Source: Thermodesulfovibrio yellowstonii DSM 11347 | GTDB taxonomy: Bacteria; Nitrospirota; Thermodesulfovibrionia; Thermodesulfovibrionales; Thermodesulfovibrionaceae | NCBI RefSeq assembly: GCF_000020985.1 | Contig: NC_011296.1 | Coordinates: 558,001 to 622,000, forward strand | Length of the DNA stretch: 64,000 nucleotides | Direction of reading: 5' to 3' | Shown: positions 47,240-57,157 of the stretch, one piece after another | How the letters are laid out: the number at the start of each line of letters is the position of its first letter | Numbering within the stretch: the first letter of the stretch is position 1 | Program-made: the position numbers and the translations under genes | The notes under the pieces: generated by a model | The model's database searches: none | Told to the model about the DNA's origin: nothing | Seen by the model: only the letters and a program-made list of their open reading frames with translations

Positions 47240-49024
47240 ATGTTTCGCGATAAATATTGTGCTGAGGTTAAAGAAGAAGAAATCGGTAAGGAAATAAGTC
47301 TTTGCGGCTGGGTTTTTCGTAGAAGAGATCACGGAGGATTGATTTTTATTGATTTGCGTGATAGAACCGGAATTATTCAGGTTGTATTTAGCCCTGAAAT
47401 TTCAATTGAAATGCATCAAAAAGCTCATGGTTTAAGAAGTGAATATGTCATAGCTGTAAAGGGTATCTTAAAAAAGAGACCTGAAGGCACTGAAAATCCA
47501 GAACTTATTACAGGCAATGTAGAATTATGGGCAAAAGAGCTTGAAATATTGAGTTTTTCAAAGCCTTTACCCTTTCAGCTTGATGAAATGGCTGAGGTTA
47601 GTGAGCTTTTAAGATTAAAATATCGTTACCTTGACCTTCGCAGGGCAGAGATGCAGAAAAATTTTCTTCTTAGGCATCGCATAACAATGGCGGTAAGGAA
47701 TTTTCTTGACAGTAAGGGATTTGTTGAGGTAGAGACTCCTATGCTTACAAAATCTACACCTGAAGGAGCAAGAGATTTTCTTGTGCCGAGTAGACTTAAT
47801 CCCGGAACATTTTATGCTCTTCCTCAGTCTCCGCAACTTTTTAAACAGATTCTTATGATGTCAGGATTTGATAGATACTTTCAGATTGTTCGTTGTTTCA
47901 GGGATGAAGATCTAAGGGCAGACCGTCAACCAGAGTTTACTCAGATTGATTTTGAGATGTCTTTTGTAAAACCTGAAGACATTATTGAGATTGTTGAAGA
48001 GATGCTTTTTAAATGTTTTAAAGAAGTTTTGGAAGTTGATATTGAAATTCCATTCAAGAGGCTTACTTATGAAGAGGCTATCAATAAATATGGTTCAGAT
48101 AAACCTGACTTAAGATTCGCACTTGAAATTCAGGATGTAAGCGAGCTTGTAAAGAACTCTCAATTTAAGGTTTTTCTTGATACTATAGAAAAAGGTGGAG
48201 TTGTGAAAGCAATTTGCGGAAAAGGTTTAGCCTCTCTTTCAAGAAGTGAGATAGATAAACTTACAGCATTAGCCCAATCATTTGGTGCTAAGGGACTTGC
48301 ATGGATAAAAGTTAAAAATGGCTTTGAATCTCCAATTGTAAAATTCTTTTCTGAAAGTCTTCTAAGGGAAATTGCTGAGAAAGTAGGTGTAGAAGATGGA
48401 GATATGATACTTTTTGTTGCTGATAAAAAATCCTTAGCTAATGAAGTTTTAGGAAGACTAAGACTTGAAATTGCTGAAAGAGCTCAGATTAAAAAAGAAG
48501 GATTTTATTTCGCATGGGTTCTGGATTTTCCTTTATTTGAATGGGATGAAGAAGAAAAAAGATTTGTAAGCATGCATCATCCATTTACATCTCCTAAGGA
48601 TGAGGATATTGATAAACTTTTAAAGATACCTCAAGAAGCTTTTTATGACCCGCAAAGTTCTGTGAAGGATATAAAGGCAAAGGCTTATGATATTGTTCTT
48701 AATGGTTATGAGCTTGGCGGTGGAAGTATTAGAATTCATAAAGCAGATATTCAGGAGCATATATTCAGAATACTTGCTATTTCAGAGGAAGAGATTAAGA
48801 GAAGGTTTGGATTTTTTGTGGAAGCTTTACGATATGGAGCACCCCCTCATGGTGGAATTGCTCTCGGTCTTGACAGGCTTGTTATGGTTATGACAGGAGC
48901 AAATTCTTTAAGAGATGTTATAGCTTTTCCCAAAACGCAAAAAGCTTTCTGCCCGCTTAGTGAAGCACCTTCAGAGGTTAATTTGAAACAATTAAGAGAG
49001 TTACACATAAAGCTTGATATTTAG
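47240..49024 (+). CDS. aspS: Aspartyl-tRNA synthetase
   Basis: A 594-residue bacterial-type AspRS. The anticodon-binding OB fold (GWVFRRRDHGGLIFIDLRDR), class II motif 2 (FRDEDLRADRQPEFTQID) and motif 3 (GIALGLDRLVMVM) are visible, with the bacterial GAD insertion between them. It charges tRNA-Asp, or tRNA-Asn as well if the organism uses the transamidation route; the sequence alone does not decide. AGGAGG precedes ATG 47240. Downstream genes follow within 13 bases. Confidence 0.97.
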   Translation: MFRDKYCAEVKEEEIGKEISLCGWVFRRRDHGGLIFIDLRDRTGIIQVVFSPEISIEMHQKAHGLRSEYVIAVKGILKKRPEGTENPELITGNVELWAKELEILSFSKPLPFQLDEMAEVSELLRLKYRYLDLRRAEMQKNFLLRHRITMAVRNFLDSKGFVEVETPMLTKSTPEGARDFLVPSRLNPGTFYALPQSPQLFKQILMMSGFDRYFQIVRCFRDEDLRADRQPEFTQIDFEMSFVKPEDIIEIVEEMLFKCFKEVLEVDIEIPFKRLTYEEAINKYGSDKPDLRFALEIQDVSELVKNSQFKVFLDTIEKGGVVKAICGKGLASLSRSEIDKLTALAQSFGAKGLAWIKVKNGFESPIVKFFSESLLREIAEKVGVEDGDMILFVADKKSLANEVLGRLRLEIAERAQIKKEGFYFAWVLDFPLFEWDEEEKRFVSMHHPFTSPKDEDIDKLLKIPQEAFYDPQSSVKDIKAKAYDIVLNGYELGGGSIRIHKADIQEHIFRILAISEEEIKRRFGFFVEALRYGAPPHGGIALGLDRLVMVMTGANSLRDVIAFPKTQKAFCPLSEAPSEVNLKQLRELHIKLDI

Positions 49025-49037
49025 GGTATAATTAGCT

Positions 49038-49328
49038 ATGATAAAAATTTCAATTGATAAAGCAAAACCTGGTATGAAGATTGCAAGAGATATAGTGAAT
49101 GAAGCAGGTATGGTGGTGATTACTGCTGGTAAAGAATTAACAGATGCTCTTATAGAAAAACTTTCAATAATGAATATAGATTTTGTGTATGTGGAAGGAC
49201 AAAAAGAGATGCCTCCCAAAGAAGAAGTTTTTGAGGAAATTGAGAAAAGATTTAAGAAAGCAACAGATTCATATACACTTTTGATAAAAAAAGCTTTGAA
49301 GACTCATATTGAGGAACTTTATAAATGA
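49038..49328 (+). CDS. Small DUF3391-like protein paired with an HDOD protein
   Basis: A 96-residue protein whose N-terminus (ISIDKAKPGMKIARDIVN, AGKELTDALIEKLSIMNID) resembles the short domain that precedes HD-GYP phosphodiesterases, followed by a helical tail. Here it stands alone. It overlaps the HDOD gene by four bases. TATAAT lies five bases before the ATG, right after the aspS stop, and there is no Shine-Dalgarno sequence at normal spacing. Confidence 0.65.
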   Translation: MIKISIDKAKPGMKIARDIVNEAGMVVITAGKELTDALIEKLSIMNIDFVYVEGQKEMPPKEEVFEEIEKRFKKATDSYTLLIKKALKTHIEELYK

Positions 49329-50161
49329 ATGCTCAGGAAGTAATCGCAAGAATTGAAAAAATAGAAGCTCTTCCTACAATCCCTCCGATTTTAAGAAAGA
49401 TTTTATCAGTTATAGAAGACCCTAAAGTATCTTTACAAAAAATAACAGAGTTTGTTTCATCTGATCCTACTTTGACAGCAAGAATTCTTAAAATGGTTAA
49501 TTCTCCTGTTTATGGATTCCCTGGAAGAATATCTTCTGTAAGTCATGCAATGGTAATTCTTGGATTGAATGCTGTAAAAGGACTTCTTTTAGGAGTATCA
49601 GTTTTTGAAATAATGCAAAAAAACATGATAGGGCTTTGGGAACATTCTCTTTCTACAGCCATATTTGCAAGAATTATTGCAATAAGAAAAGAACTGCAAT
49701 CTCCAGAGGAAATATCAATAGGAGGACTTTTGCACGATATTGGCAAAGTTATACTTATGATGTCTTTTAAAGATGAATATTTAAAACTAATTGAGTCTGT
49801 TCAAGAGAAAGATGATTTTTTATATGAGATTGAAAAACAATATTTTGGACTAACACATGCAGAAGTTGGAGGAATTATAGCAAAAAAATGGCATTTTCCT
49901 TTAAAATTGATAGAACCAATAATGTATCATCATAAGCCTAAACTATCTGAAAAGTTTCAAGTAGAGACTGCTATTGTTCATTTATCAAATATACTTGCAA
50001 TGGCAAGAGGAGTAGGGTATTCAGGAGAAATTTTTGTTCCTTCAGTTCATCCTTTTGTTTGGGAAATATTAAATCTTAAAGAAGAGGAAATTTTAGACAT
50101 ATTTAGAGAAGCAGAGGAACCTATCACCACTTCAGGAGAAATATTTCTTTCTGATGAATAA
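49325..50161 (+). CDS. HDOD-domain signalling protein
   Basis: A 278-residue HDOD protein: PTIPPILRKILSVIEDPKVS and SVSHAMVILGLNAVKGLLLG are the diagnostic segments. HD-type metal residues survive (GGLLHDIGKVI, THAEVGGIIAKKW, YHHKP), which is less usual for HDOD proteins and could permit phosphohydrolase activity. HDOD proteins usually act in motility, development or second-messenger signalling. It overlaps the small protein upstream and the GGDEF gene downstream. Confidence 0.85.
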   Translation: MNAQEVIARIEKIEALPTIPPILRKILSVIEDPKVSLQKITEFVSSDPTLTARILKMVNSPVYGFPGRISSVSHAMVILGLNAVKGLLLGVSVFEIMQKNMIGLWEHSLSTAIFARIIAIRKELQSPEEISIGGLLHDIGKVILMMSFKDEYLKLIESVQEKDDFLYEIEKQYFGLTHAEVGGIIAKKWHFPLKLIEPIMYHHKPKLSEKFQVETAIVHLSNILAMARGVGYSGEIFVPSVHPFVWEILNLKEEEILDIFREAEEPITTSGEIFLSDE

Positions 50162-51083
50162 AAAAGCTATTGTTATTGTAAAAGATTGTGAAATAAAGAA
50201 ACTTATTAAGAAAAAATTTTTTTCCTCTCCATATGAAACATATTATTTTGAAGATATTAAAGACGCTCTTCAGATTATATATGATGAGATTCCTGACCTG
50301 GCAATTGTAGAAGCTATAAATAATTCAAAAATTGAAATTTCAATCATAAATGAACTAAAAAGTGACCCTATTTTTGTATCAATGAATGTAATCGCAATAG
50401 TCTCCCCTGATTTTTATACTGACGATTGGCAGAATTTTCTTGTAGATGATTATATAAGAGTTAATAACTTATCACAGGATTTGCTCATGAGAATCAATCT
50501 ATGCTTTGAAAGAGTAGAAAGAGTAATAGCAACAAGTCCGTTGACAAAGCTTCCTGGTAATCTTGTTATTCAGAAGGAGATTCAGAGAAGACTTAGCAGA
50601 GGAGATGTTTTTGCTTTGGCGTATGCGGATTTAGACAATTTCAAACCTTTCAATGACAAATACGGATTTTCAAGAGGTGATGAGGTAATAAAGATGCTTG
50701 GAAGGCTTATCCTCAATATTGTAAGGAATGAACAGCCAACAGGAAGTTTTGTAGGGCATATAGGAGGTGATGATTTTGTATACATTATGTCTCCTGAAAT
50801 AATTGAAAAAACAACCCAAAAAATAATAAATATATTTGACAATCTCATTAAGAATTTTTATGATGAAGAAGACATTAGAAAAGGTTACATAGAATCAATA
50901 AATAGAGAAGGCAAAATTCAATTTTATCCGATTATGACAGTTTCTGTTGGAATAACCTCCAATCGTCACAGAATTTTTAATCATTTTAGTGAGATGGCTG
51001 AAGTTGCCTCTGTAATGAAATCTGTTGCAAAAAAACAAAAAGATAAAAGATACGCAATTGACCGAAGAAGAGACATTATTTAG
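50154..51083 (+). CDS. GGDEF-domain protein with receiver-like N-terminus
   Basis: A 309-residue protein. Residues 1-115 resemble a receiver fold (IVIVKDCEIKKLIKKKF) but lack a clear phosphoacceptor Asp in the usual place. The C-terminal domain has TKLPGN, YADLDNFKPFNDKYGF and the active loop GHIGGDDFVYI, that is GGDDF instead of GG(D/E)EF. Diguanylate cyclase activity is possible but uncertain. It overlaps the HDOD gene by eight bases, suggesting a joint cyclic-di-GMP or related signalling unit. Its end overlaps convergent zapA by four bases. Confidence 0.82.
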   Translation: MNKKAIVIVKDCEIKKLIKKKFFSSPYETYYFEDIKDALQIIYDEIPDLAIVEAINNSKIEISIINELKSDPIFVSMNVIAIVSPDFYTDDWQNFLVDDYIRVNNLSQDLLMRINLCFERVERVIATSPLTKLPGNLVIQKEIQRRLSRGDVFALAYADLDNFKPFNDKYGFSRGDEVIKMLGRLILNIVRNEQPTGSFVGHIGGDDFVYIMSPEIIEKTTQKIINIFDNLIKNFYDEEDIRKGYIESINREGKIQFYPIMTVSVGITSNRHRIFNHFSEMAEVASVMKSVAKKQKDKRYAIDRRRDII

Positions 51084-51355
51084 TCAAGGAGTAGTAGTAA
51101 TTCATTGGTTTTTTCTTCAAGTTTTTTAAGCTGATGTTTTGTATCTTCACAGTCTTTTTTCATTTCATAAAGTTCATCAGCTATATAAAAACAAGCAAGG
51201 ATGGCTGCCCTTAAAGGAGGCATTGCAGAGTTTTGTTCATAAACCTTTCTCAATTTTTCATCAACATAGGCAGCCAACCTCTGGATATACTCTGGTGATT
51301 TTTCTCCTTTTATTGTATATTTTTGACCCAATATGTAAACTTCAGTTTTATACAT
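51080..51355 (-). CDS. zapA: Cell division protein ZapA
   Basis: A 91-residue ZapA-like protein: VYILGQKYTIKGEKSPEYIQRLAAYVDEKL followed by a coiled coil (read in pieces) is the family pattern. ZapA cross-links FtsZ filaments. It is encoded just after a ZapB-like coiled-coil gene with an eight-base overlap. In many bacteria zapA precedes the 6S RNA gene, but no such RNA lies in the short space here, where the convergent gene begins. Confidence 0.85.
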   Translation of the reverse strand: MYKTEVYILGQKYTIKGEKSPEYIQRLAAYVDEKLRKVYEQNSAMPPLRAAILACFYIADELYEMKKDCEDTKHQLKKLEEKTNELLLLLD

Positions 51356-51554
51356 TTGCTTCTAAATCAAGCTCTTTAAGAAGTTCTTCTATCTGTTTTT
51401 TAATTGCTTCTCTTTCAATCAATAAGTTTTCAATTTCTTGATTTTTTGTTTTTAAAACTTCTTCTAATGTGTTAACTTTTTTTTGCAATTCTTCTTTTTC
51501 CTGTTTCAGAATTTTAATTCTTTCCACAGCAGATACAATCTTTTCCTCAATCAT
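51348..51554 (-). CDS. Small coiled-coil protein, ZapB-like
   Basis: A 68-residue protein that is almost entirely a heptad coiled coil (ILKQEKEELQKKVNTLEEVL). Size, structure and position directly before zapA suggest a ZapB-type division protein; sequence identity cannot be judged for such simple sequence. It overlaps the transglycosylase gene by four bases. Confidence 0.65.
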   Translation of the reverse strand: MIEEKIVSAVERIKILKQEKEELQKKVNTLEEVLKTKNQEIENLLIEREAIKKQIEELLKELDLEANV

Positions 51555-53461
51555 GGGTTTCCTCCTTTAGTTTTTATTATGTTTGAAATAGTTTCCTGTG
51601 TCAAAGCTTTGTTAATGCGAAGATATTCAAAATATGAAGTAAGAACTCTTTGCACATATCCTTTTGTTTCAGCATAGGGAATATCTTCTAAGAACTCATC
51701 AATATCATTATAGGAATTATTTTTAAGCCATGAAGATACTGCTTTTTCTCCAGCATTATATGCTGCAATAGCCATTACAGTGTTGCCAAATTCTTCAATT
51801 AGCTTTTTTAAATAAGAACTGCCGATAAATATGTTTTTTTCAGGTTCAAATATTTCAGAATCGTTTTTAAGTGTAATACCTATTTTTTTACCTTCTTTTT
51901 TCGCTGTCTCTGGCATCAGTTGCATTAACCCCAATGCTCCAGCAGGTGAACGGGCAAGAAAGTCAAATCTTGACTCTTCTCTCATAACAGCGAGGATAAG
52001 ATAAGGATTAATATTGATTTTTTTTGAGGCATTTAAAACTGTGTCTTTGTATACCTGCGGATATAGAAGTTCAGAAAAGTTAAATTTACCAGGAATTTTT
52101 GATATAAGCCTTACTGAAGTAGGATAATCTCCTATTTCATAAAGAATTTTGCTCAGCAAAGGAATGTTTTCAATGTTTCTATTGTCTTTTAATAAGGCTT
52201 TTATTTCTCTTATAGCCTCCTCTGTAAATCCTGCTTTGATAAGTATGTCAACTCTTTTCGGGATTGCTATTTGATAATTGATAGGCATAGATTCAGGAAT
52301 ATTTGAAATTTTTCCTTTTATATAAAGTAGATATGAATAAATATCTCCCTGTTGAAATGAAACAGAGTATTGTTTTACAGGAATAACTCCTTTTAATTCT
52401 TTAACCTTTTCAAGCCAGTAAAGATATTTAAGTTTACCAAAAGAAGAGTATAATTCTTGAAAAATCTTTTCTGCTTCATTATAGTCTTCTTTGAGATAGT
52501 AATTCCATGCTAAAAACCATAATCCTTCTTCTTTTGCAGATGGGTATTTGTTAACAACCATTTTGAGCATTTTTATAGCTTTCTCAGGTTCTCCATTTCT
52601 TCTTTTAATGTTTGCATAGTTTATAAGAATCTCTGAAATTTTCTGATCGCCTAAATTAATATAATTTGGCAGTTCTTTTTCAAAAGTTTCATAATTTTTT
52701 GCTCTTAGAAGAGCTCTTGCTCTCCAGTAATATTCACCAGACTTTTTGAAAATATCAGCAGCTTCAGAATATCTTTTTTGCATAAAAAGAGAATATCCAA
52801 GTAATGAAAAAACATCTAATTTTTGAGAAATATTTGATTTTGAAAGAACTTCCATCAAGTATTTTTCTGCTTTTTTGAATTGATAAGCATTATTTAAAGC
52901 TTTAGCCTTTTTTATCAAATCATTTATTGTTATATCTTTTTCAGAGAGTTCTTTTTCTGCTTGGTCTGCAAGGGATGAAGCGGTTATGAAAATATCTTTA
53001 AATATTTTTTTTGCTTCGGTAAACTTTTCGTGTTCTTTAAGATAAACTCCATAATCAAATTTTATTTTTATTTCTTCAGGATATTCCTTGACAAAAGATT
53101 GATAAAGCTGTTCAAGTTCTGGTAAATCAAGGAGTTTTGCCAGTTCAATTTCTTCCTTTCTTGCATCCTTAATAAGAGGTGATTTTGGATAGTTTCTCTT
53201 TAATTCATTTATATCTTTTAAAGCTTCTTCATATCTATTCATCTTTTTATAGGCATTTGCTCTCCACAATAAAATATAATCACCAATTTCTTTGAATTCC
53301 TGTAAAGATTTTGTAAGGTATTCTTCTGCTTTTTGAAAATTACCTGAATTTAAAGAATTTTTTCCTTTAATGAGAGAGTCTAAGGAGGAAAGTTGAGATA
53401 AACTATCAGAAGGAAGAAAAATGAATATTAAAAAAACAGTTAATAAACCTAATAGTTTCAT
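51551..53461 (-). CDS. Soluble-lytic-transglycosylase-like protein with TPR superhelix
   Basis: A 636-residue exported protein. A signal peptide covers about residues 1-22. Residues 25-450 are TPR-like helical repeats, as in Slt70. The C-terminal SLT domain has catalytic Glu in AVMREESRFDFLARSPAGA, then LGLMQLMPETAKKEGK and AIAAYNAGEKAVSSWL. It cleaves peptidoglycan glycan strands in the periplasm. It lies seven bases after aroC and four bases overlap the ZapB-like gene, linking wall turnover with division genes. Confidence 0.92.
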   Translation of the reverse strand: MKLLGLLTVFLIFIFLPSDSLSQLSSLDSLIKGKNSLNSGNFQKAEEYLTKSLQEFKEIGDYILLWRANAYKKMNRYEEALKDINELKRNYPKSPLIKDARKEEIELAKLLDLPELEQLYQSFVKEYPEEIKIKFDYGVYLKEHEKFTEAKKIFKDIFITASSLADQAEKELSEKDITINDLIKKAKALNNAYQFKKAEKYLMEVLSKSNISQKLDVFSLLGYSLFMQKRYSEAADIFKKSGEYYWRARALLRAKNYETFEKELPNYINLGDQKISEILINYANIKRRNGEPEKAIKMLKMVVNKYPSAKEEGLWFLAWNYYLKEDYNEAEKIFQELYSSFGKLKYLYWLEKVKELKGVIPVKQYSVSFQQGDIYSYLLYIKGKISNIPESMPINYQIAIPKRVDILIKAGFTEEAIREIKALLKDNRNIENIPLLSKILYEIGDYPTSVRLISKIPGKFNFSELLYPQVYKDTVLNASKKININPYLILAVMREESRFDFLARSPAGALGLMQLMPETAKKEGKKIGITLKNDSEIFEPEKNIFIGSSYLKKLIEEFGNTVMAIAAYNAGEKAVSSWLKNNSYNDIDEFLEDIPYAETKGYVQRVLTSYFEYLRINKALTQETISNIIKTKGGNP

Positions 53462-53467
53462 CTCCCT

Positions 53468-54679
53468 TTAATCCTTAATAGTTGGGTGTTTGAGCCATTT
53501 GTTTTTCATTATCTGTTTATAGTAGGAAGAAAAATTTGCTCTGATTTCTTCCAGACTGTCACCTCCAAATTTTTCTATAAATGCCTCTGCAATATGCCAT
53601 GCTAAAACAGCTTCTCCTATAATACTGGCAGCGGGTACAGCACATACGTCACTTCGTTCATAGGAGGCTAAGGAGCTTTCCTTTGTAAAGATATCAACAG
53701 AATTAAGAGGTTTTCGCAGTGTTGGGATAGGTTTCATAGTAGCTTTTACAATCACAGGCATTCCATTTGATATTCCTCCTTCAATTCCACCCATATGATT
53801 GGTTTTTCTGTAAAATTGTTTGTTTTTATTATAAAAAATCTCATCCATAACCTCTGAACCATACTTTTTACCAAGCAAAACTCCATCACCAATTTCAACT
53901 GCTTTTATTGCTTGAATGCTCATCATTCCCATAGCTATTTTTGAATCAAGTTTTCTATCCCAGTGAACATGGCTTCCAAGCCCTACAGGAACACCTATAG
54001 CAAAAACAGTGAAACAACCACCAACTGTATCTCCATTTTTTATTGCCTGTTCAATGACTTTTATAAACTCAGCTTCTGCATCTTTCCATGGACATCTCAC
54101 AGAAGAAGTTTCTGCTAAAACTGAAAGTTCTAAAAGCTCCTTTTCACTTAAATATGCTGTTTCAATCTCTTTTTCACCAGAACCAATTCTTGTTACAAAA
54201 CTTCCTATTTTTATATCAAAATTTGTTAAAAACTGTTTTGCCACTGCTCCAATTGCAACTCTCATTGCAGTCTCACGAGCAGAGGAACGTTCAAGAACAT
54301 TTCGGATATCAGAGTGTTGATATTTAAGTAAGCCTGCTAAATCAGCATGTCCTGGTCTTGGTCTTGTTACAGGAGGATGTGTACCTTCAAAGATTTTATC
54401 AGAGTTCATTGCTTTTTCCCAGTTTTCCCAATCACGATTTTTAATAAAGAGCGTAATTGGTGAACCAAGAGTTTTACCCCATCTTATACCTGAAACTATT
54501 TCAACTTCATCAGACTCTATTTTCATTCTTCCGCCTCTGCCATAACCCTGTTGTCTTCGCTTGAGTTCCTTATTAATTTCTTCTTTTGAAATTGGTATAC
54601 CAGCAGGTATTCCTTCAATTATACCAGTAAGTCCTTTACCATGCGATTCTCCAGCTGTAAGAAATCTGAGCATAGGCAT
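53468..54679 (-). CDS. aroC: Chorismate synthase
   Basis: A 403-residue AroC, which converts EPSP to chorismate using reduced FMN. Diagnostic segments are MLRFLTAGESHGKGLTGIIEG (read in parts), RRQQGYGRGGRMKIE and RPRPGHADLAGLLKY. The longer length, relative to about 360 in Escherichia coli, is common in low-GC bacteria. It follows the flavin reductase gene by 50 bases; a reductase that supplies reduced flavin would be a sensible neighbour. Confidence 0.96.
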   Translation of the reverse strand: MPMLRFLTAGESHGKGLTGIIEGIPAGIPISKEEINKELKRRQQGYGRGGRMKIESDEVEIVSGIRWGKTLGSPITLFIKNRDWENWEKAMNSDKIFEGTHPPVTRPRPGHADLAGLLKYQHSDIRNVLERSSARETAMRVAIGAVAKQFLTNFDIKIGSFVTRIGSGEKEIETAYLSEKELLELSVLAETSSVRCPWKDAEAEFIKVIEQAIKNGDTVGGCFTVFAIGVPVGLGSHVHWDRKLDSKIAMGMMSIQAIKAVEIGDGVLLGKKYGSEVMDEIFYNKNKQFYRKTNHMGGIEGGISNGMPVIVKATMKPIPTLRKPLNSVDIFTKESSLASYERSDVCAVPAASIIGEAVLAWHIAEAFIEKFGGDSLEEIRANFSSYYKQIMKNKWLKHPTIKD

Positions 54680-54729
54680 ATTTTAAAAAATCTTAGCTTA
54701 TTTTTTCATCTTTAAAAATGCTTTGCATT

Positions 54730-55266
54730 TTATTCATGCGAAGACGAGGAACTAAAATAAACAATTTTTCTACCACCAAGATGCATAGGAATGTTATCAG
54801 CAATCCAGATGCCTTTCTTAAAATATCTTTCATCAGCCTTTGATTCAACAACATCAGATAGAAAAGCATAACATTCACCAGCATCAATTGTTTTGGTAAC
54901 TTTACATTCAATAAAACCAGCACATCCTTCTATGAGAGGTGCGGAGACCTTAGATGCTTTAAACGTTTTTAGCTTTGCTTCTTTAAATTTATCAACACTT
55001 CTACCAGATTTACTTCCACATATCCATATAGCTTTAACCATATCCTTAGTAGGAATATTGATTGCGAACTCTTCTGTCTGAAGGATTAACTCTGTAGTAT
55101 AATGTTCTTTTGAAACACATACAATAACCTTTGGTGGTTCTTCAGATGCTGGAGTTGCCCATGCACAAGACATAACATTGTGTTTTCCGTCTTTACCTGC
55201 AGATGTAAGTAAAAAAACAATCTTTGGATGCAAAAGCCGATAAAAGTTTTCTTTTAAGGTTATCAT
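54730..55266 (-). CDS. Flavin reductase family protein
   Basis: A 178-residue flavin-binding protein of the flavoredoxin/flavin-reductase type: PKIVFLLTSAGKDGKHNVMSCAWATPAS is the typical FMN site, followed by ELILQTEEFAINIPTKDMV. Members reduce FMN with NAD(P)H or act as flavoredoxins in anaerobes. Its position before aroC, which requires reduced FMN, may be functional, though that is inference. AGGAGGTTAAA precedes ATG 55266. Confidence 0.85.
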   Translation of the reverse strand: MITLKENFYRLLHPKIVFLLTSAGKDGKHNVMSCAWATPASEEPPKVIVCVSKEHYTTELILQTEEFAINIPTKDMVKAIWICGSKSGRSVDKFKEAKLKTFKASKVSAPLIEGCAGFIECKVTKTIDAGECYAFLSDVVESKADERYFKKGIWIADNIPMHLGGRKIVYFSSSSSHE

Positions 55267-55345
55267 TTTAACCTCCTTATTGGATTTTATTTATATTTTA
55301 CTGCAATTTTTTACTTTTATACTTATTTTAAGTTAAAATTAATTT

Positions 55346-57157
55346 ATGAACGGACAGGCAAAAGGTTCATTAAAAACATTTCTAATCTGGTTAATTATAG
55401 GTATTTCAATAATTGCGCTTTTTAACATTATAAATGTTCCTCAGAAAACAGAAAAAGAAATAATATTTTCAGAATTTCTTCTTAAGGTGCAGAATTCTGA
55501 AGTAGATGAAGTTTTAATCAAGGACAATACAATAACAGGCAAATTGAAAGACGGCTCGCAATTTAAAACTTACTATATAAATTATCCAGAGCTTATAAAG
55601 GAGCTTTCTTCTCATGGTGTAAAAATTTCAGTTAAACCTCCTGATCAGACACCATGGTATATTAATTTTCTCATATCATGGGGACCTGTGATTTTTCTTG
55701 TATTCTTATGGATTTTATTTATGAAGCAGATGCAAGCAGGAAGTAGCCGTGCAATGTCATTTGGTAAAGCAAGAGCAAAAATGATTTCAAATAAATCAGT
55801 TAAAGTAACTTTTTCAGATGTTGCAGGTATTGAAGAAGTAAAAGAAGAAGTAAAAGAAATTGTTGATTTTCTTACGAATCCTCAAAAATATATAAAGCTC
55901 GGAGCAAAAATTCCTAAGGGCATTTTACTTGTTGGTTCGCCTGGTACAGGTAAGACTCTTCTTGCAAAAGCAATTGCCGGTGAGGCAGGTGTTCCTTTCT
56001 TTTCCATATCTGGGTCAGATTTTGTTGAGATGTTTGTTGGAGTTGGTGCAAGCAGAGTCAGAGACCTTTTTGATCAGGCAAAGAAAAACTCACCATGCAT
56101 TGTTTTCATTGATGAGATAGATGCAGTTGGGAGACAACGTGGAGCAGGTCTTGGTGGAGGACATGATGAAAGAGAGCAGACTCTCAATCAGCTTCTTGTT
56201 GAGATGGATGGATTTGAAAGTAATGAAGGAATAATTGTACTTGCAGCTACAAATAGACCTGATGTCTTAGACCCTGCACTTTTAAGACCTGGAAGGTTTG
56301 ATCGTCAGATTGTTGTTCCTCTTCCTGATGTAAAAGGAAGACTTGAAATACTCAAAGTTCATACAAAGAAGATTCTTCTTAACAGTGATGTTGATCTTGA
56401 AAAGATTGCAAGAGGAACTCCGGGATTTTCAGGAGCAGACCTTGCAAATTTAGTAAATGAAGCTGCGCTAATCGCTGCCAGAAGAAATAGCGATACTGTG
56501 CATATGAATGATTTTGAAGCTGCAAAGGATAAGGTTTTGATGGGCGTTGAAAGAAAAAGTATGGTTTTGAGCGAAGAAGAAAGGAGAATTACAGCATATC
56601 ATGAGGCAGGACATGCTCTTGTTGCAAAACTTACACCCGCAACTGACCCAATTCATAAAGTTAGCATAATTCCAAGAGGAAGGGCTCTCGGAGTAACCCA
56701 GCAGCTTCCACTTGATGATCGCTACACTTACTCAAGAGAATATCTCTATGGTACACTCAAAGTTCTTCTTGGAGGAAGAGTTGCAGAAGAAATAGCACTT
56801 GGAACGATGACAACAGGTGCTGGAAATGATCTTGAAAGAGCTACAGAACTTGCTCGCAAGATGGTTACTGAGTGGGGAATGAGCGAAAGGATGGGACCGC
56901 TGACATTTGGTAAAAGAGAAGAGCATGTATTTCTTGGAAGAGAAATTGCAAAACACAGAGACTATTCTGATAAAACCGCTGAAGAGATAGATGAGGAAAC
57001 AAAGAGAATTGTAACTGAGGCTTATAGTCAGACCAGAGAATTACTTGAACAGAATAGAACAATTCTTGATGCAATCGCCAGAGCTTTACTTGAAAGAGAA
57101 ACTCTTGAAGGTCCTGAAATAGAGGAGCTCATTTCAGAGAGCAAAAAGGCTGCATGA
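55346..57157 (+). CDS. ftsH: ATP-dependent zinc metalloprotease FtsH
   Basis: A 603-residue FtsH: two N-terminal membrane helices (about 11-30 and 109-128), the AAA domain with Walker A GSPGTGKT (Ser in place of the usual second residue Pro), [16 protein letters not shown], the arginine-finger region [11 protein letters not shown], and the zinc site [10 protein letters not shown]. It degrades membrane and cytosolic regulatory proteins. TAAAAT lies six bases before ATG 55346 with TTTACT 18 bp further up and no Shine-Dalgarno sequence. folP overlaps its stop by four bases. Confidence 0.97.
   Translation: MNGQAKGSLKTFLIWLIIGISIIALFNIINVPQKTEKEIIFSEFLLKVQNSEVDEVLIKDNTITGKLKDGSQFKTYYINYPELIKELSSHGVKISVKPPDQTPWYINFLISWGPVIFLVFLWILFMKQMQAGSSRAMSFGKARAKMISNKSVKVTFSDVAGIEEVKEEVKEIVDFLTNPQKYIKLGAKIPKGILLVGSPGTGKTLLAKAIAGEAGVPFFSISGSDFVEMFVGVGASRVRDLFDQAKKNSPCIVFIDEIDAVGRQRGAGLGGGHDEREQTLNQLLVEMDGFESNEGIIVLAATNRPDVLDPALLRPGRFDRQIVVPLPDVKGRLEILKVHTKKILLNSDVDLEKIARGTPGFSGADLANLVNEAALIAARRNSDTVHMNDFEAAKDKVLMGVERKSMVLSEEERRITAYHEAGHALVAKLTPATDPIHKVSIIPRGRALGVTQQLPLDDRYTYSREYLYGTLKVLLGGRVAEEIALGTMTTGAGNDLERATELARKMVTEWGMSERMGPLTFGKREEHVFLGREIAKHRDYSDKTAEEIDEETKRIVTEAYSQTRELLEQNRTILDAIARALLERETLEGPEIEELISESKKAA

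Noticed and set aside
54693-54923. Leucine-rich frame on the minus strand between aroC and the flavin reductase
   Set aside because: It is a shifted frame of the flavin reductase gene with no motif of its own.
55928-55953. Ser in place of Pro in the FtsH Walker A motif as a functional defect
   Set aside because: The GKT residues that contact ATP are intact and the substituted position tolerates variation, so this is not evidence of inactivity.
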